From: Cellulomonas sp. 73-92
Lineage (GTDB): Bacteria > Actinomycetota > Actinomycetes > Actinomycetales > Cellulomonadaceae
Direction of reading: 5' to 3'
DNA length: 64,000 bases
Assembly (NCBI RefSeq): GCF_001898175.1
Contig: NZ_MKTH01000013.1
Location: 158,493 to 222,492 of the forward strand
Part shown: in pieces, positions 59,473 through 64,000 of the stretch
How the letters are laid out: the number at the start of each line of letters is the position of its first letter
Position numbering within the stretch: position 1 is the first letter of the stretch
Program-made: the position numbers and the translations under genes
The notes under the pieces: generated by a model
The model's database searches: none
What the model saw: only the letters and a program-made list of their open reading frames with translations
What the model was told of the DNA's origin: nothing

Positions 59473-60858
59473 TCAGCTGGTCAGCCAGGCCGCGTCGATC
59501 GCCTTGGCGACGTCCGCTGCCGACTTGCCGCTGCCGAACCAGTCGACCATGCCGGTCCACTCGGCGCCGGAGCCGACGGCCGCCGGCATGGTGTCCGAGG
59601 CGTCGAACCGGAACGTGGCGGTCGGGTCGGCCAGGTACTTCGCGGAGAGCTGGTCGATCGGGTCGGTGTAGAGGGTCTGGTCGACCTTCTCGTTGGCCGA
59701 CACCCAGCCGGGTGCGACCTTGATACGGCTGTCGGCCCACTCGGGGCTCGACAGGTAGTTCTGCACGGCCTGGACCGCCGGGTCGTCGGAGAACGCGGTC
59801 ACGAACTCGCCGCCGCCCTCGACGGGGGTCTTGATCGACGGGTCGACGGCCGGCAGCTTGAAGGCGAAGACGTCGCCGTCCGCGGCGACCTTCGTACCCT
59901 TGGGCCACTGCGCCTCGTAGAACGACGCCTGCTGGAGCATCCCGCACTGGTTCTGCAGGATCGGCAGGCCGGCGGCCTGGAACGTGGTGGTCGCGATGGA
60001 CTTGACGTCGCCGACGCCGCCGTTGACCCACGCCGGGTTCTGCAGCCAGTCGGCCACGGTCTTCATCGCGGTCTGGATCTGCGGGTCGGAGAACTTGACC
60101 TTGTGGCTGATCCAGTCGTCGTAGACCTGGCCGCCGTAGGTGCCGAGGACGACCTCCTCGAGCCAGTCGGTGGCGGGCCAGCCACTGGCGGTGCCGGACG
60201 AGATGCCGCCGCACCACGGCTTGGCCGCGCCGGTCATCTTCGCCGCCATGTCGGAGGAGAGCTTCATCATGTCGGCCCACGTGGTGGGCACGGTGAAGCC
60301 GTTGTCCTTGAAGTACTTCGGCGAGTACCACACGAGGGACTTCATGTTGGCGCTCATCGGGGCGGCGTAGAACGTGCCGTCGACCGAGCCGTAGCTCTTC
60401 CAGGCGTCGTTCCAGTTCGCCTCGTTGGCCACCGTGCCGGCCGGCGGCTTCTTCACGGCGCCGGTCGCGACCATCTGGGCGAGCAGACCGGGCTGGGGGA
60501 TGATCGCCAGGTTCGGCGCGTTGCCACCGTTGACCTTGACCGGCAGGTCCGACTCGAACGTGTTCGACCCGGTGTACTGGATGGTGATGCCGGTACAGCG
60601 CGTGAAGTCGGCCCAGGACTTGTTCAGGGAGTCCGACTCGGGGCTGAGGATCGACCCGAACATCGTGACGGTCGAGCCGCTGTGCCCCGCGTACGCCGAG
60701 TAGGGCGCGCAGTCACCGGTCAGCGCGGCCGGTGTGTTGCCGCCCCCAGCCGAGCTGGTGGGGGTGCCGCCGCCACCACCGCTGCTGCACCCCGCGGCCA
60801 CCGTGGCGAGAGCTGCCACACCCGCCGCCACTGCTACGAATCGTGCGTTTCGCTTCAT
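59473..60858 (-). CDS. Family 1 sugar-binding lipoprotein
   Basis: 461 residues. Lipobox VAAGC (Cys 24) and a Gly/Ser linker. Family 1 features: VTMFGSILSPESDSLNKSWADF near the start, NAPNLAIIPQPGLLAQM, and GWPATDWLEEVVLGTYGGQVYDDW. 'MPAAVGSGAEWTGMVDWF' near the end recalls alpha-glucoside binding proteins of the AglE group, which would make alpha-glucosides the cargo (tentative). ATG 60858 has GGAAGG upstream. A LacI-type operator lies 48 bases before the start. Confidence 0.92.
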   Translation of the reverse strand: MKRNARFVAVAAGVAALATVAAGCSSGGGGGTPTSSAGGGNTPAALTGDCAPYSAYAGHSGSTVTMFGSILSPESDSLNKSWADFTRCTGITIQYTGSNTFESDLPVKVNGGNAPNLAIIPQPGLLAQMVATGAVKKPPAGTVANEANWNDAWKSYGSVDGTFYAAPMSANMKSLVWYSPKYFKDNGFTVPTTWADMMKLSSDMAAKMTGAAKPWCGGISSGTASGWPATDWLEEVVLGTYGGQVYDDWISHKVKFSDPQIQTAMKTVADWLQNPAWVNGGVGDVKSIATTTFQAAGLPILQNQCGMLQQASFYEAQWPKGTKVAADGDVFAFKLPAVDPSIKTPVEGGGEFVTAFSDDPAVQAVQNYLSSPEWADSRIKVAPGWVSANEKVDQTLYTDPIDQLSAKYLADPTATFRFDASDTMPAAVGSGAEWTGMVDWFGSGKSAADVAKAIDAAWLTS

Positions 60859-60905
60859 GTCCGTCCTTCCGGCCACAACCTCATCGATGCGACAGGGGCC
60901 TTGCT

Positions 60906-60919
60906 TGCAAACGCTTACA
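60906..60919. promoter_or_regulatory. LacI-family operator of the sugar importer
   Basis: TGCAAACGCTTACA, the reverse complement of TGTAAGCGTTTGCA, matches the LacI-family consensus with the central CG. A 10-of-14 match lies at 62081-62094 just ahead of the lacI-type gene, suggesting autoregulation. Confidence 0.8.
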
Positions 60920-61043
60920 TGGCGATCCAACTGTGACATCGCGCGCCCCCGGGGCGTCAAGGTTCGGCACGTCACGATTTCGTCACGCCGGGGTCTCGGG
61001 GGCGGCCGCGACCTGGGCTCGGCGCGGTCGCCGAAGGCGGGTC

Positions 61044-62072
61044 TCAGTCAGCCGCCGGCCGCGGCGGCGCGGTGGACGTCCGGACGACGAGCTCGGTCGG
61101 GAAGATCACCTGGTCGGGCGCGGGCCTGCCGGTGATCATGGCGAGCAGCAGCTGCGCCGCCGCCGTGCCCTGGGCCTGCACGGGCTGCGCGATGGTCGTT
61201 AGCCCGATGAGCTCGCCCAGCTCGTGGCCGTCGATCCCGATGACCGACAGCTCCTCGGGCACCCGAAGCCCGAGGTCCCGGGCGGCGAGCACCACACCCA
61301 TCGCCATCTCGTCGGACGCCGCGAAGATCGCCGTGAGGTCCGGGTGCGCGCGCAGCAGGGCGGTGCTCGCGGCGCGCGAGGCGTCGACCTGGAAGTCTCC
61401 CTGGACCACGACGTGCTCGTCCGGGGCCAGTCCCGCCGCTCGCATGGCCTGGCGCCAGCCCGTGCGGCGGTCCGCGCCGGGGGCCCACTCGCTCATCGCG
61501 TCGACGTCGCCCGTGACGTGCCCGATCCGCCGGTGCCCCAGCGCCAGGAGGTGCTCCGTGGCCTCCCGCCCCGCGCGCTTGTCGTCGAGCCGCACCGTGA
61601 GGTGCCCCGGCGGGCCCGAGCCGACGAAGATCAGCGGCTGCCCGAGCGCCACGAGGTCGTCGACCTCGCTCGAGCCCATGGGCAGGCCGACGACGAGGAT
61701 GCCGTCCACACGGCGGCGGAGCACGGACGGGTCCACCCGGCGGCGCTCCCCGCGCGAGACCTCGAACCGGTAGAGCAGCGCGTCGTAGTTGGTCTCGCGC
61801 AGCGCGCGCTCCGCGCCGTCGACGACGTTCGCGAAGTACCAGCGGCGCACCCAGGGCGTCAGCAATCCGATGGTCCGCGTCCGCCCGCTGGCGAGCGACG
61901 CCGCCGCCGGCGAGCCCACGTAGCCGAGCTCGTGCGCCGCGGCGAGCACCCGCATCCGCGTGGCCTGGGTGACGTTCGGGAGGCCGCGCAGGGCCCTGGA
62001 GACGGTCGCGGTGGAGACGCCCGCAGCGCGGGCGACGTCGCCGATGCCGTGCTCCACCACGTTGCGCAGCAT
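61044..62072 (-). CDS. LacI-family transcriptional repressor
   Basis: 342 residues. Helix-turn-helix GIGDVARAAGVSTATVSRALRGLPNVTQATRMRVLAAAHELGY (about residues 9-51), then the periplasmic-binding-like core (TIGLLTPWVRRWYFANVVDGAERAL, IFAASDEMAMGVVLAARDLGL, VIGIDGHELGELIGLTTIAQP). It should bind the operator at 60906-60919 and release it on binding the imported sugar. ATG 62072 has GGGAG 2-3 bases off the ideal spacing. Tandem with, and upstream of, the importer genes. Confidence 0.94.
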   Translation of the reverse strand: MLRNVVEHGIGDVARAAGVSTATVSRALRGLPNVTQATRMRVLAAAHELGYVGSPAAASLASGRTRTIGLLTPWVRRWYFANVVDGAERALRETNYDALLYRFEVSRGERRRVDPSVLRRRVDGILVVGLPMGSSEVDDLVALGQPLIFVGSGPPGHLTVRLDDKRAGREATEHLLALGHRRIGHVTGDVDAMSEWAPGADRRTGWRQAMRAAGLAPDEHVVVQGDFQVDASRAASTALLRAHPDLTAIFAASDEMAMGVVLAARDLGLRVPEELSVIGIDGHELGELIGLTTIAQPVQAQGTAAAQLLLAMITGRPAPDQVIFPTELVVRTSTAPPRPAAD

Positions 62073-62129
62073 GCTCCCTGTAGCCGCGTTTGCACCATCA
62101 TCGGGCGCACATCGGCCCGGATCCGCAGG

Positions 62130-62927
62130 TCAGACGAGCAGCGAACGGATGACGGCCACGGCGCCGTCGTCGTCGATGGTGCCCGTCACCTCGTCGGCCG
62201 CGGCGCGCACCGGCTCGTCGGCGTGGCCCATCGCCACCCCGCGCGCGGCCCACGTCAGCATCTCGACGTCGTTGCGGCCGTCCCCGATCGCGACCGTCGC
62301 GAAGGGCTCGACGCCGAGCTTCTGGCGCAGCTCCTCGAGCGCGGACCCCTTCGAGATCCCCTCCGGCGTCAGGTCGAGCCACGCGCTCCACCCGACGGCG
62401 TACGAGACCTCGCGCAGGCCGACGCGGTCGACGAGCTGGTGGAACTCGTCGGGCGTCGCGTGCGGGCTGCGGATCACGACGCGGCTCGCGGGCGCCGCGC
62501 ACAGCGTCGCGAAGGGCACCACCTGGATCTCGCCGGACAGCTCGCCGTCGGGGAAGGGCGCCGTCACCAGGTAGCCGACGCCGAGGTTCTCGACCGCGTA
62601 GAGAGCGCCCGGCAGCTCGCTGACCAGGACCTTGAGTGCGGGTGCCGGGTCGAACGTCACCACCTTGGTCACGTCGTAGCCGGTCGGCTCGTCGGGGTCG
62701 AGGCGGGCGACGACCGCGCCGTTGGAGCACACCATCCAGCCGGTGCTCAGGCCGATAGCGTCGGCGGCGTCCTTCGCCGCCCGCAGCGAGCGGCCGGTCG
62801 CGAGGACCACGTGCAGGCCGGCCGCCACGACGTCGGCGACGGCCGCGCGCAGCCTGTCGGACACGACCCCGCCGTACGACATCGCGGTCCCGTCGACGTC
62901 GAGCGCGAGGAGCCGGGCGCGGGTCAT
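62130..62927 (-). CDS. Cof-type HAD phosphatase
   Basis: 265 residues. Motif I LLALDVDGTAM (nucleophile Asp and Asp+2), motif II in VLATGRSLRAAK, motif III Lys in GISKGSALEEL and motif IV IGDGRNDVEML. The large cap domain (about residues 85-185) is of the C2 type, so it is a Cof/YbiV-like sugar- or cofactor-phosphate phosphatase. Substrate unknown. It lies 85 bases downstream of serS on the same strand, a common pairing in actinobacteria. Confidence 0.92.
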   Translation of the reverse strand: MTRARLLALDVDGTAMSYGGVVSDRLRAAVADVVAAGLHVVLATGRSLRAAKDAADAIGLSTGWMVCSNGAVVARLDPDEPTGYDVTKVVTFDPAPALKVLVSELPGALYAVENLGVGYLVTAPFPDGELSGEIQVVPFATLCAAPASRVVIRSPHATPDEFHQLVDRVGLREVSYAVGWSAWLDLTPEGISKGSALEELRQKLGVEPFATVAIGDGRNDVEMLTWAARGVAMGHADEPVRAAADEVTGTIDDDGAVAVIRSLLV

Positions 62928-62962
62928 AGCGCGTCCCCCGCGGCGTCGACACCTGCGCGTGA

Positions 62963-62986
62963 CGTCGACGGTCCCGGCTGTCGACG
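62963..62986 (-). terminator. Weak hairpin between serS and the HAD gene
   Basis: CGTCGAC (62963-62969) pairs with GTCGACG (62980-62986), with a 10-nt loop, in the 85-base gap. It could mark the end of serS. Confidence 0.3.
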
Positions 62987-63012
62987 CGGCGCGAGGGTAT
63001 CGACGCGGACGG

Positions 63013-64000
63013 TCACGGCTCGAGCACCTCGAGGCCGCCCAGGTAGGGGCGCAGGCCGGAGGGCACGACGACCGAGCCGTCGGCCTGCTGGTGGTTCTCC
63101 AGGATCGCGACGATCCACCGCGTGGTCGCCAGGGTGCCGTTGAGCGTGGCGAGCGTGCGGACCTCGCCCTCCGACGTCCGCTCGCGGATGCCCAGGCGGC
63201 GGGCCTGGAACGTGGTGCAGTTGGACGTCGACGTCAGCTCGAGCCAGCGACCCTGCGACGGCAGCCACGCCTCGCAGTCGTACTTGCGCGCGGCCGACGA
63301 GCCCAGGTCGCCCGCCGCGACGTCGATCACGCGGTAGGGCAGCTCGGTCAGCGCCAGCATCTCCTTCTCGAAGCCGAGGATGCGCCGGTGCTCGTCGGCG
63401 GCGTCCTCGACCGTCGTGTAGCTGAACGCCTCGACCTTGTGGAACTGGTGCACGCGGATGATGCCGCGGGTGTCCTTGCCGTACGAGCCGGCCTCGCGGC
63501 GGTAGCAGGCGCTCCAGCCGGCGTAGCGGACCGGGCCGGCGGAGACGTCGATGATCTCGCCCGAGTGGTAGCCCGCGAGCGCGACCTCGGACGTGCCGAC
63601 CAGGTACAGGTCGTCGGCCTCCAGGCGGTAGATCTCGTCGGCGTGCGCGCCGAGGAAGCCGGTGCCCGCCATGATCTCGGGCTTGACGAGCGTCGGGGTG
63701 ATGACCGGGGTGAAGCCGTGGGCGAGCGCGCGGTCGAGGGCCGCCGTGAGCAGCGCGAGCTCGAGGCGGGCGCCGACGCCGGTCAGGTAGTAGAACCGCG
63801 CACCGGAGACCTTGGCGCCGCGCTCGGTGTCGATCGCGCGGAGCAGCTCGCCGAGCTCGAGGTGGTCGCGGACCCGGAAGTCCGGGCCGTACTCGGCGGC
63901 GAAGTCGCGCGGCGTGCCGACGTGCTCCAGCACCACGTAGTCGTCCTCGCCACCGGCCGGCACACCGGGCTCGACGACGTTGCCGATGCGGCGGGCGAGC
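63013..64000 (-). CDS. serS: Seryl-tRNA synthetase, C-terminal part
   Basis: The reading frame is open to the window edge, so the N-terminal coiled-coil arm and start lie beyond 64000. At least 329 residues are present, entering at [23 protein letters not shown] read in parts. Class II synthetase motifs are seen: [17 protein letters not shown], motif 2 region [28 protein letters not shown], and motif 3 region [22 protein letters not shown] with [14 protein letters not shown] before it. The end SGLRPYLGG is the SerRS tail. It charges tRNA-Ser with serine; two tRNA-Ser genes lie 16-18 kb away. Confidence 0.96.
   Translation of the reverse strand, partial: LARRIGNVVEPGVPAGGEDDYVVLEHVGTPRDFAAEYGPDFRVRDHLELGELLRAIDTERGAKVSGARFYYLTGVGARLELALLTAALDRALAHGFTPVITPTLVKPEIMAGTGFLGAHADEIYRLEADDLYLVGTSEVALAGYHSGEIIDVSAGPVRYAGWSACYRREAGSYGKDTRGIIRVHQFHKVEAFSYTTVEDAADEHRRILGFEKEMLALTELPYRVIDVAAGDLGSSAARKYDCEAWLPSQGRWLELTSTSNCTTFQARRLGIRERTSEGEVRTLATLNGTLATTRWIVAILENHQQADGSVVVPSGLRPYLGGLEVLEP

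Overview
The window is about 64 kb of very GC-rich DNA with G/C-ending codons throughout. It carries a conservon (sensor kinase, roadblock, DUF742 and GTPase genes), a bacterial proteasome activator ending in GQYL, an HspR-type HAIR operator in front of clpB, LacI and TetR sugar regulators, and two GH3 beta-glucosidases. Together these indicate a saprophytic Actinomycetota, most likely a Micrococcales or Cellulomonadaceae-like bacterium. The family-level assignment is inference. I saw no rRNA, CRISPR array, insertion sequence, integrase or phage gene, and no region of deviant composition. It reads as ordinary chromosome with dense, short operons. No gene-free stretch exceeds 300 bases.

Layout. 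1-7309: a minus-strand operon (GH3 beta-glucosidase, family 5 solute-binding lipoprotein, ATPase, two permeases) diverging from a TetR regulator across a palindromic operator. 7375-13944: OmpR-type regulator and sensor kinase, then a GT2-GtrA fusion and a PMT-type glycosyltransferase with a Gly/Thr/Asn-rich insert. 14016-19597: radA-disA, mutY and two acetyltransferases. 19625-24993: a SorC-family regulator divergent from glpD-glpF-glpK. 25114-28783: exonuclease III, a septum-formation-like protein and a second GH3. 29060-35876: clpB, an alpha/beta hydrolase, DUF1349, a phosphatase, trmB, VOC and AraC genes. 35881-42187: glycogen phosphorylase, DUF2231, DUF892, a PoxB-like enzyme and a methyltransferase. 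42241-47692: three tRNAs (Arg-ACG, Ser-GCT, Ser-TGA) among a GT87-like protein, ribokinase, a deazaflavin-type protein, a ThrE-type exporter and a PAP2 phosphatase. 47734-53792: a conservon followed by a degenerate PIN-domain gene. 53974-64000: quinone oxidoreductase, proteasome activator, LppX-like lipoprotein, EamA exporter, a LacI-controlled family 1 sugar ABC importer, HAD phosphatase and the 3' part of serS.

Two signals recur across the window. First, about thirteen genes on both strands have a -10-like hexamer (mostly TANNNT) ending 6-8 nt before the start codon and no Shine-Dalgarno, as expected for leaderless mRNAs; this settled several start choices. Second, several operons carry perfect GC hairpins between cistrons, notably after both solute-binding-protein genes, at both junctions of glpDFK and after the conservon kinase. 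These would let promoter-proximal genes be expressed more than the genes behind them.

No single locus is clearly a new system. The best candidates for novelty are the antitoxin-less, active-site-degenerate PIN protein behind the conservon, the GT2-GtrA/PMT pair next to a two-component system, and the four-copy 22-23 bp tandem repeat that runs into the clpB stop codon.
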